From NCBI RefSeq assembly GCF_024437655.1, contig NZ_JANBVF010000030.1:1-64000 (forward strand): a stretch of 64,000 bases of DNA. The letters run 5' to 3'. Positions within the stretch are counted from its first letter, which is position 1. Each line of letters opens with the position of its first letter. The DNA comes from Chitinolyticbacter albus (GTDB taxonomy: Bacteria > Pseudomonadota > Gammaproteobacteria > Burkholderiales > Chitinibacteraceae). Below the pieces are notes generated by a model. That model saw only the letters and a list, made by a program, of their open reading frames with translations. It had not been told where the DNA came from and did not search any database. The translations under genes and the position numbers were made by a program. Positions 26,611 through 35,808 of this stretch are shown here, piece after piece.

Positions 26611-29600
26611 ACGAGCTGGAAAAACACCCCGCCTCGCATGCCACGCACGGCAACCTGTCGGCCTGGGCGCTGAAGCACCAGTCGCTGGTGTTCTACCTGA
26701 TCGTGGTGCTGTCGCTGGCCGGCATCTTTGCCTATTCCAAGCTCGGGCAGAAGGAAGACCCGGAGTTCACCTTCAAGGCCATGGTGGTGCGGGCGTTCTG
26801 GCCCGGCGCCTCGGCCGCGGAGGTCGAGCGCCAGCTCACCGATCCGCTGGAGAAGTCGCTGCAGGGCATCGCCGCGATCGACTACACCAAGAGCTATTCG
26901 CGCGCCGGCGAGACGCTGATCATCGTCAGCCTGGAGGAGTGGATACGCGGCCATCAGGTGGACGATGCCTGGTACCAGATCAGGAAACGCGTCAACGACC
27001 TGCAGCGCCAGGGCGGCCTGCCGCAGGGGGTGGCTGGTCCTTTCTTCAACGACGAGTTCGGCGACACCTACGGCAATCTGTATGCGTTCACCAGCGACGG
27101 CTTCACCATGCCGCAGGTCAAGGTCTACGCCGAGGACGTGCGCCAGGAGCTGCTGCGCATCCAGGATGTGAACAAGGTCGAACTCTTCGGCGTGCAGGAC
27201 CAGAAGATCTACGTCGAATACTCGGCGGCCAAGCTCGCCGCGCTCGGTATCGCGCCGTCGCAGATCAACCAGGTGCTGGCCGCGACCAACGCGCTGTCGG
27301 CGGCCGGTGTCATCGAGGGGCGCGACGAGCGCGTGTTCGTGCGCGTCACCGGCAACTTCGATGCAACCCGGCGTGTCGCCGATACCGTGCTCGACGTGCA
27401 GGGTAAGCGCTTCCGCTTGGGCGACATCGCCACCGTGCACCGTGCCACCATCGATCCGCCCGAGAGCAAGATGCGCTTCCAGGGGCAGGAGGCGATCGGG
27501 CTTGGCGTCTCGATGAAGAAGGGGGGCGACGTGATGGCGATGGGCCGGCAGATCGACGACACCTTGGCGCGTGTGCGCGCCAGCCTGCCGGTCGGCGTCG
27601 AATTCCACGCGGTGTCCGACCAGCCGGCGGTGGTGAGGAACGCGGTCAGCATCTTCATGCACTCGCTGGCCGAGGCGGTGATCATCGTGCTGGCGGTGAG
27701 CTTTCTCAGCCTGGGCTGGCGAACCGGCATCGTCGTCGCGCTGTCGATCCCGCTGGTGCTCGCGCTCACCTTCCTTGGCATGCTGCTCGCCGGCATCGAT
27801 CTGCAGCGCATTTCGCTCGGCGCCTTGGTGATCGCGCTGGGCCTCTTGGTCGACGATGCCATCATCGCGGTCGAGATGATGGCGCTCAAGCTGGAGCAGG
27901 GCTGGGATCGCTTCAATGCCGCGACCTTCGCCTACGCCAGCACAGCGATGCCGATGCTGACTGGCACGCTGATCACGGCGGCGGGCTTTCTGCCGGTGGG
28001 CCTGGCCAAGTCGAACGCCGGCGAATACACGTTCTCGATCTTTGCCGTGGTCGGCATCGCGCTGATCCTGTCGTGGATCGTCGCCGTGGTGTTCACGCCC
28101 TATATCGGCTTCAAGCTGCTGCCGCAAAAGATGGAGGCGCACGATCACGACGTGTACCAGGGCCGCTTCTACCGGCGCTTTCGCGCGCTGGTCACCTGGT
28201 GCATCACGTGGCGCAAGACCACCATCGCTGCCACGGTGGCGGCCTTCGTCGTGGCCATGCTGCTGTTTGGCACGGCGGTGCAGAAGCAGTTCTTCCCGGC
28301 TTCCAGCCGCCCCGAGCTGATGGTCGATCTGTGGCTGCCGTACGCGGCGTCGTACCAGGCGACCGAGCGCGAGGCCAAGAAGCTGGAAGCGGCGCTGATG
28401 AAGGATCCGGACGTCGAGAGCGTCACCACCTACACCGGCACCGGCTCGCCGCGCTTCTACCTGCCGCTCGATCAGCAGCAGCCCAACCTTAACTACGCCC
28501 AGCTGATGGTGATGACCAAGGGTGAGAAGGTGCGGGAGAACGTCTACGCCCGCGTCAATCAGCTGTTCGCCAGCGATTACGCGCAGGTGCGCGGCCGCGT
28601 CACCCGGCTGGAGAACGGCCCGCCCGTGGGTTACCCGCTGCAGTTCCGCGTGGTCGGCGAAGACCCGGCGAAGTTGCGGCAGATTGGCGAGCAGGTGGCT
28701 ACGGCGATGCGTGGCAATCCGCATACCCGCGACGTGCACTTCGACTGGGGCGAGCAGGTGAAGGTGCTGCGCATCCACGCGGACCAGGACAAGTTGCGCG
28801 AACTGGGGCTGACCACGCAGCAGCTGGCGCAATACCTGCAGCTGGCGGTATCCGGCGTGACGGCGACGCAATACCGCGAGGACAACGATCTGATCGATGT
28901 CGTGGCGCGGCTGATTCCGGAGGAGCGCACCTCGCTGACGGCGATCCGCGATCTGCCGGTCAAGCTCGCCAACGGGCGCAGCGTACCGCTGTCGCAATTG
29001 GGCGAAGTGAAGCTGGAGGCCGAGGAGAGCCTGATCTGGCGTCGCAACCGGGTGAAGACGCTGTCGGTGCGTGCCGATGTCAACGGCGCGCAGGCGCCGG
29101 ACGTTACGAAGGCGCTGCAACCCAAGGTGGATCAGATCGCCGCGCAACTTCCGTCCGGCTATCACATCGAAGTCGGCGGTACGTTGGAGGCGTCCAAGAT
29201 CGGCCAGGAATCGATCGCCGCGGTGATGCCGTTGATGCTGCTGGTGGTGATGACGCTGTTGATGATCCAGCTGCAGAGCATGCGGCTGACAGTGATGGTG
29301 TTGCTCACCGCACCGTTGGGCCTGATCGGCGTGACCATGGCGCTGCTGCTGTTCAATGCCCCCTTCGGCTTCGTGGCCCAGCTCGGCGTCATTGCGCTAT
29401 CGGGTATGATCATCCGCAATTCGGTGATCCTGATGGACCAGATCAAGCAGGACATCGCGCAAGGCCACGATCCATGGACGGCGGTGGTCGAATCGGCGGT
29501 ACGGCGTTTCCGTCCCATCATGCTGACGGCGGCGGCCGCCATCCTCGCGATGATTCCGCTGACGCGCGATACCTTCTGGGGCCCGATGGCGATGGCCATC

Positions 29601-29702
29601 ATGGGCGGCCTCCTGGTCGCAACGGTGCTGACGCTGCTGTTTCTGCCCGCGCTCTACGCGGCCTGGCAGCGCATCGCACCACCGACAGCAGAACTCAAAT
29701 GA
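26607..29702 (+). CDS. RND-family efflux pump permease
   Basis: A 1031-residue inner-membrane transporter of the AcrB superfamily. Features are an N-terminal transmembrane helix (LVFYLIVVLSLAGIFAYSKLGQKEDPEFTFKAMVV), a large periplasmic loop, five helices with VDDAIIAVEMMALKLEQG (the proton-relay Asp region of TM4), a second periplasmic loop and a final helix bundle including FGFVAQLGVIALSGMIIRNSVILMDQI. The early sequence (KLGQKEDPEFTFK) is that of the HAE1-like branch found beside single adaptors in many proteobacteria. The substrate cannot be deduced; drugs, solvents or dyes are usual for this group. The ATG overlaps the adaptor stop and its own stop overlaps an ATGA. Confidence 0.93.
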   Translation: MNELEKHPASHATHGNLSAWALKHQSLVFYLIVVLSLAGIFAYSKLGQKEDPEFTFKAMVVRAFWPGASAAEVERQLTDPLEKSLQGIAAIDYTKSYSRAGETLIIVSLEEWIRGHQVDDAWYQIRKRVNDLQRQGGLPQGVAGPFFNDEFGDTYGNLYAFTSDGFTMPQVKVYAEDVRQELLRIQDVNKVELFGVQDQKIYVEYSAAKLAALGIAPSQINQVLAATNALSAAGVIEGRDERVFVRVTGNFDATRRVADTVLDVQGKRFRLGDIATVHRATIDPPESKMRFQGQEAIGLGVSMKKGGDVMAMGRQIDDTLARVRASLPVGVEFHAVSDQPAVVRNAVSIFMHSLAEAVIIVLAVSFLSLGWRTGIVVALSIPLVLALTFLGMLLAGIDLQRISLGALVIALGLLVDDAIIAVEMMALKLEQGWDRFNAATFAYASTAMPMLTGTLITAAGFLPVGLAKSNAGEYTFSIFAVVGIALILSWIVAVVFTPYIGFKLLPQKMEAHDHDVYQGRFYRRFRALVTWCITWRKTTIAATVAAFVVAMLLFGTAVQKQFFPASSRPELMVDLWLPYAASYQATEREAKKLEAALMKDPDVESVTTYTGTGSPRFYLPLDQQQPNLNYAQLMVMTKGEKVRENVYARVNQLFASDYAQVRGRVTRLENGPPVGYPLQFRVVGEDPAKLRQIGEQVATAMRGNPHTRDVHFDWGEQVKVLRIHADQDKLRELGLTTQQLAQYLQLAVSGVTATQYREDNDLIDVVARLIPEERTSLTAIRDLPVKLANGRSVPLSQLGEVKLEAEESLIWRRNRVKTLSVRADVNGAQAPDVTKALQPKVDQIAAQLPSGYHIEVGGTLEASKIGQESIAAVMPLMLLVVMTLLMIQLQSMRLTVMVLLTAPLGLIGVTMALLLFNAPFGFVAQLGVIALSGMIIRNSVILMDQIKQDIAQGHDPWTAVVESAVRRFRPIMLTAAAAILAMIPLTRDTFWGPMAMAIMGGLLVATVLTLLFLPALYAAWQRIAPPTAELK

Positions 29703-29719
29703 CGATGCAGGGGAATGCA

Positions 29720-31048
29720 ATGAAATTGAAGTCGATCGCGGCCAGTGTGCTGTTGCTGGCCCCGCTGGCGCAGTCGGCCGACCTGCTCGGGTCGTGGCGG
29801 GCGGCGCAGCAATATGATTCCAGCTACCAGGCCGCCCGATCGGCGCTGGAAGCCGGTCGGGAGAAGGACGCCCAGGGCCGCGCGCTGTGGCTACCCAAGG
29901 TCAATGTGCAGGGCAACGCCAATGCCGTGCGCCAGGAGTACGATCCGGGCAATGAAACGGTGCTGACGCCTTCGACCGAGGCCAGTGGCCATCAGTACGG
30001 CGCATCGCTTACCCTGCAGCAACCGATCTATCGCGCCGATGTGTTCGTCGGGGCCGATCAGTTGTCCAAGCAGGCGCAGCTGGCCGAGGTGGAATATCGC
30101 AACGCCGAGCAGCAGCTGATCCTGCGCGTGGCGCTGGCCTATTTCGAAGTGCTGGCGGCCGAGGAAAAGGTCAAGCTCGCCGTGTCGCAGAAGGAAGCGG
30201 TGAGCCAGCAACTGGCGCAAGCCAAGAAGTCGTTCGAGGTGGGCGTGGCCACCATCACCGACACCAACGAGGCCCAGGCACGTTACGACTCAATCACCGC
30301 CGGCGAGATCGCCGCGCGCAACGATCTCGATATCAAGCGCAACGCCTTCGAGCTGCTTACCGGGCTCGATCCGGCGCAGCTGGCCAAGATCACCGATGGC
30401 AAACGCCCGACTCCCCCGGCCCCGGCGGTGATGTCGGACTGGACGGCTCGCGCGCAGAGCAGCAACTACGCGGTCCTGGCACAGGAGCTGGGCCTCGATA
30501 TTGCCCGCCGCGAAATCGACCGTTACCGCGTCGCGACCGCGCCGACGCTCGATCTTGTCGGCAGCTATGGCGCCAACTGGGATAGCGACAAAATTTCGCG
30601 TTCCGGCGGCACCGATCGCAGTACCAATGGCGTGATCGGTCTGCAGTTGTCGATTCCGCTCTACACCGGGGGTGATCGCAGCTCACGGTTGCGCGAAGCC
30701 ATCGCGCTGCGCGACCGGGAAAGCTACACGCTAGAATCGGCCAAGCGCGACAGCGTGCAGCAGGCCAAGCAGGCATTCCTTGGCGTGCAAAGCGGCGCGG
30801 CGCAGATCACCGCGCTGGAGCAGGCGGAGAAATCGAGCCTGTCGTCGCTGGAATCGACCAAACTCGGCCGCGAAGTGGGCGTACGTACCACCATCGACGT
30901 GCTCGATGCCGAGCAGAATTACTATCAAGTACGCTACGACCTCGTCGTCGCGCGCTATCAGTATCTGTATGCGCGGCTGCAGCTTGCCAATTCGGTCGGC
31001 GAACTCGATGAAAGCGATGTCGTCGACGTCAATGTCTGGTTGCAATAG
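29720..31048 (+). CDS. TolC-family outer-membrane channel protein
   Basis: A 442-residue outer-membrane factor. Residues 1-20 form a signal peptide (ending AQSA). Two repeated OEP halves follow: ADLLGSWRAAQQYDSSYQAARSALEAGREK ... NAEQQLILRVALAYFEVLAAEEKVKLAVSQKEAV ... and ARREIDRYRVATAPTLDLVGSYGAN ... LEQAEKSSLSSLESTKLGREVGVRTTIDVLDAEQNYYQVRYDL. This double pattern is that of TolC itself (type I secretion/efflux). In-frame ATGs at 29699 and 29705 exist, but 29720 has GGGG six bases upstream and starts the signal peptide. It is the last gene of the efflux operon; a terminator follows at 31117. Confidence 0.93.
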   Translation: MKLKSIAASVLLLAPLAQSADLLGSWRAAQQYDSSYQAARSALEAGREKDAQGRALWLPKVNVQGNANAVRQEYDPGNETVLTPSTEASGHQYGASLTLQQPIYRADVFVGADQLSKQAQLAEVEYRNAEQQLILRVALAYFEVLAAEEKVKLAVSQKEAVSQQLAQAKKSFEVGVATITDTNEAQARYDSITAGEIAARNDLDIKRNAFELLTGLDPAQLAKITDGKRPTPPAPAVMSDWTARAQSSNYAVLAQELGLDIARREIDRYRVATAPTLDLVGSYGANWDSDKISRSGGTDRSTNGVIGLQLSIPLYTGGDRSSRLREAIALRDRESYTLESAKRDSVQQAKQAFLGVQSGAAQITALEQAEKSSLSSLESTKLGREVGVRTTIDVLDAEQNYYQVRYDLVVARYQYLYARLQLANSVGELDESDVVDVNVWLQ

Positions 31049-31116
31049 CCGGGCTATCGCCCGAATAGGCATTGAACCTTTGCGCCGCCCATAGATCGAA
31101 GGCCTCATCCTCCCGC

Positions 31117-31141
31117 AACCCCGGCTTCATGCCGGGGTTTT
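31117..31141 (+). terminator. terminator of the efflux operon
   Basis: AACCCCGGC (31117-31125), loop TTCAT, GCCGGGGTT (31131-31139) then TT. A classical intrinsic terminator 69 bases after the tolC-like stop. Confidence 0.88.
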
Positions 31142-31196
31142 CAATTGGCGGATAACGATGGGATATCAGCAGGCATTAATGAGAATTGCAGAAAAC

Positions 31197-31225
31197 TTGT
31201 ATTTGAATAGCACGCTGTGCATAAT
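31197..31225 (+). promoter_or_regulatory. sigma-70-type promoter of the H-NS-like gene
   Basis: -35 TTGTAT (31197-31202), 17-base spacer, -10 CATAAT (31220-31225) in an AT-rich leader. It gives a leader of about 50 nt before the start at 31281. Confidence 0.6.
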
Positions 31226-31280
31226 GCCCCCACTGAAGTGCCAATACCTACATAGATCAACTGTTAATTGGAGAAACCCG

Positions 31281-31604
31281 ATGGACTTGTCCGCACTGTC
31301 GCTGCCGCAACTGTTTCAACTGGAAAAAGACCTCGCGCGTGAAATCGAAAAGCGCAAGGTGACCGACAAGCAGAACCTGATCGTTGAATTGCAGAACCTG
31401 GCCGCTGCCAAGGGTTTCTCGTTGAACGAAGTGCTGGGTCTCGAAGGTGGCAAGAAGGGCGCCAAGAAGGCCGCCGTCGCCGGTAAGGCCCAATTCCGCA
31501 ACCCGGCTGATCCGAGCCAGACCTGGTCGGGCCGTGGCCGCAAGCCGCAGTGGGCGCTGGACTGGATCGCTGCAGGCAAGTCGGTGGACGATCTGCGCAT
31601 CTAA
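31281..31604 (+). CDS. H-NS-family nucleoid-associated protein
   Basis: A 107-residue histone-like protein. Residues 1-45 form the coiled-coil oligomerisation region (LPQLFQLEKDLAREIEKRKVTDKQNLIVELQNLAAAKGFSLNEVL). After a Lys/Ala/Gly linker comes the C-terminal DNA-binding domain with the family core FRNPADPSQTWSGRGRKPQWALDWIAAGKSVDDLRI (TWSGRGRKPQW is the AT-hook-like loop). It silences AT-rich, often foreign, DNA and shapes the nucleoid. GGAG lies 8 bases upstream of the chosen ATG. It is monocistronic, with its own promoter and terminator. Confidence 0.95.
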   Translation: MDLSALSLPQLFQLEKDLAREIEKRKVTDKQNLIVELQNLAAAKGFSLNEVLGLEGGKKGAKKAAVAGKAQFRNPADPSQTWSGRGRKPQWALDWIAAGKSVDDLRI

Positions 31605-31628
31605 TCAGTACTGCGCGCATCGCACTCG

Positions 31629-31657
31629 GGGCAGCCAGACGGCTGCCCTTTGTTTTT
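31629..31657 (+). terminator. terminator of the H-NS-like gene
   Basis: GGGCAGCC (31629-31636), loop AGAC, GGCTGCCC (31641-31648), then TTTGTTTTT. Strong intrinsic terminator. Confidence 0.9.
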
Positions 31658-31695
31658 GTACAATCGTTCTATTCAATGCATCCTACCCCGTCCCG

Positions 31696-33813
31696 ATGAC
31701 CCACCCGCTTACCGCTTACCTCAATCCCGAACAGGCCGCTGCCGTGACGCTGCCGGCCGAGCACGCGCTGATCCTGGCAGGCGCGGGCAGCGGCAAGACC
31801 CGTGTGCTGACGACGCGTATCGCCTGGTTGCTCAGCACTGGCCAGGTCAGTCCGGCCGGGTTGCTTGCCGTCACCTTCACCAACAAGGCGGCCAAGGAGA
31901 TGCTGGCCCGCATCACCGCGATGATGCCGCTCAATCCGCGCGGGCTGTGGATCGGCACGTTCCACGGGCTGTGCAACCGCATGCTGCGGCTGCACTATCG
32001 CGATTGCGGCCTGCCGGCGACCTTCGTCATTCTCGACAGCCAGGACCAGCTCGCCGCGGTGAAACGGGCGATGAAGACGCTGGATGCGGATGAGGAGCGC
32101 TACCCGCCGCGCACGGTGCAGCAGTACATCAACGGCCACAAGGAAAATGGCCGGCGCGCGCAGGAAGTGGAGAGCTGGGACGATTACTCACGGACCTTAC
32201 GGCATATTTATGCCGAATACGAGGCGCAATGCCGGCGGGAGGGGGTGGTCGATTTTGCCGAATTGCTGCTTGCGAGCTATGAATTACTGGCGCGCAATGA
32301 TGCCTTGCGTGAACATTACCGCAGCCGTTTCAAGCATGTACTGGTAGACGAATTCCAGGATACCAATCGCTTGCAATATGCCTGGCTCAAGTTGTTGACG
32401 GGTGAGCATGCGGCCTTGTTCGCGGTGGGCGATGATGATCAATCGATCTACGCCTTCCGCGGGGCCAATGTTGGCAATATGGTCGATTTCCAGCGCGATT
32501 TCGCGGTGCGCCACGTGATCAAGCTGGAACAGAATTACCGCTCTCATGGCAATATCCTTGACGCTGCCAACGCGGTGATTTCACGTAACCGTGAGCGCTT
32601 GGGCAAGGAATTGTGGACGGCGGAGGCGGCGGGCGAGCCGATCCGCGTCTACGAGGCGGCAAGCGATTACGAGGAAGCGCATTTCATCGTCGATGAAATC
32701 ACCCAATTGCATCGCGATGGCGTCGAGCTTGGTGAAGTCGCCATCCTGTACCGCTCGAATGCGCAGTCGCGCGTGATCGAGCATGCGCTGGTCGAGGCCA
32801 ACCTGCCGTATCGCGTCTATGGCGGGCTGCGTTTTTACGAGCGCCAGGAAATCAAGCATGCGCTCGCCTACCTGCGACTCGTCGCCGCCAGCGATGACGA
32901 CAACGCCTTGCTGCGCGTGATCAACTTCCCTACGCGCGGCATCGGCAACCGCACGGTCGAGACCATCCAGGAAACCGCGCGCATCACCGGAGCCAGCCTT
33001 TGGCAGGCCGCGTGCGCGGGCGGGAGCGGGCGCAGCGCGGCGGCAGTCGGGCGCTTCGTGCAATTGATCGAGAACATGCGCCAGCAGACCCAGGGCCAGG
33101 TGCTGCCGGACCTGGTGGCCAACGTGCTCGAGCTCTCCGGCCTTGCCGAGCACTACCGCAACGACAAGGAGGGCGAGGAGCGCCTGGCCAACCTGGGTGA
33201 GCTTGTCAATGCCGCGGCCAATTTCGTCACCGAGGACGAGAACGATCTGGTCGCGTTCCTCGCCAATGCCAGTCTGGAAGGGGGCGAGCACGAGGCGCGG
33301 CCGGGCGAATCGGCGGTGCAGCTGATGACGGTGCATGCAGCCAAGGGGCTGGAGTTCTTCGCCGTCTTTCTCACGGGGCTCGAGGAGGGGCTGTTCCCGC
33401 ACGACAACAGCGCGGCCGATCCCAAGGGGCTGGAGGAAGAGCGTCGCTTGATGTACGTGGCGATCACGCGCGCGCGGCGCCGGCTCTATGTCTCGCTGGC
33501 GCAAAGCCGCATGTTGCACGGCCAGACCCGCTACCCGCTCGCCAGTCGTTTTCTCGATGAGATCCCGCAGGAATTGCTGCACTTCCTCAACCGGGGCTAT
33601 GCGCCACAGGGTGTCAGCCCCGCGCGCGTGAACAAGGCGGCCGACCCGGGGCATGGCCTCGTCATCGGCATGACGGTGCAGCATCCCAAGTTCGGCGTGG
33701 GCGTGGTGATCGACCACGAAGGCGGCACCACCGGCAATGTGCAGGTGAATTTTCGTGACCACGGCGCCAAATGGCTGGCGGTCGCGTATGCCAAGTTGCA
33801 GCCGATAACGTGA
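31696..33813 (+). CDS. uvrD: DNA helicase II (UvrD)
   Basis: A 705-residue superfamily 1A 3'-5' helicase. It aligns by eye with E. coli UvrD from end to end. The motifs are Walker A LILAGAGSGKTRVLTTRIAWLL, FTNKAAKEM (Ia), LVDEFQDTN (II), VGDDDQSIYAFRGA (III), LEQNYRS (IV), VQLMTVHAAKGLEF (V) and MYVAITRARRRLY (VI). The C-terminal QHPKFGVGVVIDHEGG ... AKWLAVAYAKL is the Tudor-like end of the UvrD/PcrA group. It unwinds nicked DNA in nucleotide excision and mismatch repair. The start at 31696 matches the family N-terminus (L-N-P-E-Q-x-A-A-V). Confidence 0.95.
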   Translation: MTHPLTAYLNPEQAAAVTLPAEHALILAGAGSGKTRVLTTRIAWLLSTGQVSPAGLLAVTFTNKAAKEMLARITAMMPLNPRGLWIGTFHGLCNRMLRLHYRDCGLPATFVILDSQDQLAAVKRAMKTLDADEERYPPRTVQQYINGHKENGRRAQEVESWDDYSRTLRHIYAEYEAQCRREGVVDFAELLLASYELLARNDALREHYRSRFKHVLVDEFQDTNRLQYAWLKLLTGEHAALFAVGDDDQSIYAFRGANVGNMVDFQRDFAVRHVIKLEQNYRSHGNILDAANAVISRNRERLGKELWTAEAAGEPIRVYEAASDYEEAHFIVDEITQLHRDGVELGEVAILYRSNAQSRVIEHALVEANLPYRVYGGLRFYERQEIKHALAYLRLVAASDDDNALLRVINFPTRGIGNRTVETIQETARITGASLWQAACAGGSGRSAAAVGRFVQLIENMRQQTQGQVLPDLVANVLELSGLAEHYRNDKEGEERLANLGELVNAAANFVTEDENDLVAFLANASLEGGEHEARPGESAVQLMTVHAAKGLEFFAVFLTGLEEGLFPHDNSAADPKGLEEERRLMYVAITRARRRLYVSLAQSRMLHGQTRYPLASRFLDEIPQELLHFLNRGYAPQGVSPARVNKAADPGHGLVIGMTVQHPKFGVGVVIDHEGGTTGNVQVNFRDHGAKWLAVAYAKLQPIT

Positions 33814-33888
33814 TGGACGCCACACTTCGCACCCAAGCGACGCCCGGTACTGGGCAAAACCTACACTGTAAGTTAATGATGTAAGTAA

Positions 33889-34046
33889 GAGCCGCTCACA
33901 AACCCGGAGCAGGGGTTCTGGCAAGAAGCGCGAAACGCCCTGAAAGGCGATGACCCGGACTTCCTCCGGGCGCCCTGAAAGGCGGTAAACCGGACGCCCT
34001 TCGGTTGCAGGCAGTAGTAGGCGTACGGCCAGTGAGCACCACCTAG
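33889..34046. repeat. hairpin-rich repeat with a two-copy 35-bp tandem unit
   Basis: The region between uvrD and the receiver-TPR gene holds two copies of CGCCCTGAAAGGCG (33936-33949 and 33971-33984) spaced exactly 35 bases. Each is followed by a hairpin (CCCGGA..TCCGGG in the first, ACCG..CGGT in the second). An AACCC/GGGTT hairpin precedes them. The ends carry GCTCAC (33893-33898) and its complement GTGAGC (34032-34037), and both outer flanks resemble those of the element at 18131 (TAAGA..CC at left, CTAGCCA at right). It looks like a REP/MITE-type non-coding repeat. No coding sequence is supported between 33814 and 34109. Confidence 0.5.
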
Positions 34047-34109
34047 CCAGACGGGGTTTTGGCGACTCCAAGAGGGATGACCCGCGTCCCCACTCATACC
34101 AGGATGCCC

Positions 34110-35792
34110 ATGGCCGAAATACGCCGCCCCCCTACGCTTGCCGGCGGACGCGCGCTGGTGATCGATCGCGCAAGCGAAATGCGAGCGGCGCTCGGGCGCG
34201 GCCTGAACGAGCTCGGCATCGTCGAGATCGACTTTGCCGCGCGCTCGGCCGATGCGGTAGCGCGGCTCAACCAGTCCGGCTACGACATCGTGCTGTGCGA
34301 GTTCGACCTCGGCCAGGGCTTTGACGGCATCCACCTGTTCGAGACCTGCCAGCGTCACCAGCTGCTCAAGCCCTCGACCATCTTCATGGTCGTCACCGGC
34401 GAGCGCCGCGTGGCGCAGGTGATGAGCGCCGCCGAGCTCGCTCCGGATGACTACCTGCTCAAACCCTTTTCCGGTGGTGAACTGATCGCCCGTATCGAGC
34501 GGGCGATGCGGCGCAAGGGGCACTTTCGCGTGATCGACGAGGCGGTGCGTGCAGGCGATTACCTCGCTGCGCTGGCCGCATGTGATACGGCGCTCACCGG
34601 CGACGATCTGACCGAGGTGGCAGGGTTTCGCCGGATGAAGGGGCGCCTGCTGGCCCAGATCGGCGAGCATGCCAGTGCCCGCGATCTCTATCGCGAGCTG
34701 CTGGCCGAACACGAAGTCGTTTGGGCCTTGCTGGGCCTGGGCCGAGCGCAGTTCGCGCTGCACCAGTATGGCGAGGCGCAGCAATGCTTCGAGCGCGTGC
34801 GTGTCGAGCACGAACTGGTGATCGAGGCCTACGATTGGCTGGCGCGAACGCTGGTGGCTCAGGGCGATGCCGCAGGTGCGCAGGCGGTGCTGGCCGAAGC
34901 GGCGGCCAAGTCGCCGCTGGTGGCGCAGCGCCAGCGTGCGCTGGGCCGGCTGGCGCATCGCAACGGCGATCTGGCAACGGCCGAGACCGGGATCAACCAG
35001 GCGATCGAACTGGCCCGCACCTCGTTCTGGCGCGATCCGGCGCTCTATGGCGAACTGGCGCGGGTGCAGCTCGAACGCGGTGATCCGGGCGCGGCGCGCC
35101 GCACCGCCGCGCGGCTGAAGCACGATTTTCGCGGCGATGCCGCCGCCGGCGTGGTGCAACAGCTGATCGCTGCCGCCGTCACCGAAGAGCTGGGCGGCGA
35201 TAGCCGCGCAGAACGCGACAAGGCGCGGCAGATGCTGGAAGAGGCGTGTGCCGAGCTCGACGCCATCGACGATGCACCCGCATCGGTGCTCTTGGAGGTG
35301 GCCCACGCCTGCTACGCGCGGCGCATGCGCGAAGTGGGCGAGGGCTATGCCCGCGCGGCATTGCGCAGCAGCCACGACGATATGGAGCTGATCGCCAGTG
35401 TTGAAGGGCTGTATCGCGCCATCGGCGAACCGGAAACCGGCACGGCGCTGGTCCGGGCGGCAACGGCCGATATCCTCGAGCTCAACAACGAAGCGGTCCG
35501 CGCCGCGCAGTCGGGCGATCTGGCCGGAGCCGCCGAACGCTTCGTCACCGCGCTCGAATCGCTGTCGGGCAATGTGCAGGTGCTGCTCAACGCAGTGAAT
35601 GCCATTCTGGCGCTGGTCAATCGCGACGGCTGGCACGCGCAGTACATGGCGCTGGCGCACACTTATCTGGTCCGCGCACGCAAGCTCGACCCGGGCAATG
35701 GCAAGGCGCGGCAATTACTGGATGCCTACCGCCGCACGCTACGCCGCTACGGCGTCGATACACCCGCTACACTGGTGGCAACCACCGCCTGA
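34110..35792 (+). CDS. receiver-domain protein with TPR-like repeats
   Basis: A 560-residue protein. Residues about 13-135 are a CheY-like receiver (RALVIDRASEMRAALGRGLNELG ... LLKPFSGGELIARIERAM). The acceptor position carries Glu64 (VLCEFDLGQGFDG) instead of Asp, and the usual acidic pair is reduced to one Asp (VIDRAS), so normal phosphorylation is unlikely and Glu may mimic it. The rest is alpha-helical with TPR-like repeats (YRELLAEHEVVWALLGLGRAQFALHQYGEAQQCFERV; later units to residue about 540), implying a protein scaffold. The start at 34110 has AGGA just upstream; two other in-frame ATGs lie a few codons before. The STAS gene follows by 16 bases and probably works with it. Confidence 0.85.
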   Translation: MAEIRRPPTLAGGRALVIDRASEMRAALGRGLNELGIVEIDFAARSADAVARLNQSGYDIVLCEFDLGQGFDGIHLFETCQRHQLLKPSTIFMVVTGERRVAQVMSAAELAPDDYLLKPFSGGELIARIERAMRRKGHFRVIDEAVRAGDYLAALAACDTALTGDDLTEVAGFRRMKGRLLAQIGEHASARDLYRELLAEHEVVWALLGLGRAQFALHQYGEAQQCFERVRVEHELVIEAYDWLARTLVAQGDAAGAQAVLAEAAAKSPLVAQRQRALGRLAHRNGDLATAETGINQAIELARTSFWRDPALYGELARVQLERGDPGAARRTAARLKHDFRGDAAAGVVQQLIAAAVTEELGGDSRAERDKARQMLEEACAELDAIDDAPASVLLEVAHACYARRMREVGEGYARAALRSSHDDMELIASVEGLYRAIGEPETGTALVRAATADILELNNEAVRAAQSGDLAGAAERFVTALESLSGNVQVLLNAVNAILALVNRDGWHAQYMALAHTYLVRARKLDPGNGKARQLLDAYRRTLRRYGVDTPATLVATTA

Positions 35793-35808
35793 ACGTCACG
35801 GAGAACCC

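Noticed and set aside
26280-29165. A 961-codon minus-strand open frame opposite the RND pump gene
   Set aside because: It reads as His/Arg/Gln-rich repeats with no family, while the plus strand encodes a full RND transporter.
33936-34005. Two 35-bp repeats as a CRISPR array
   Set aside because: There are only two units, they are adjacent with no spacer, and the repeat contains diverged halves; no cas gene is present.
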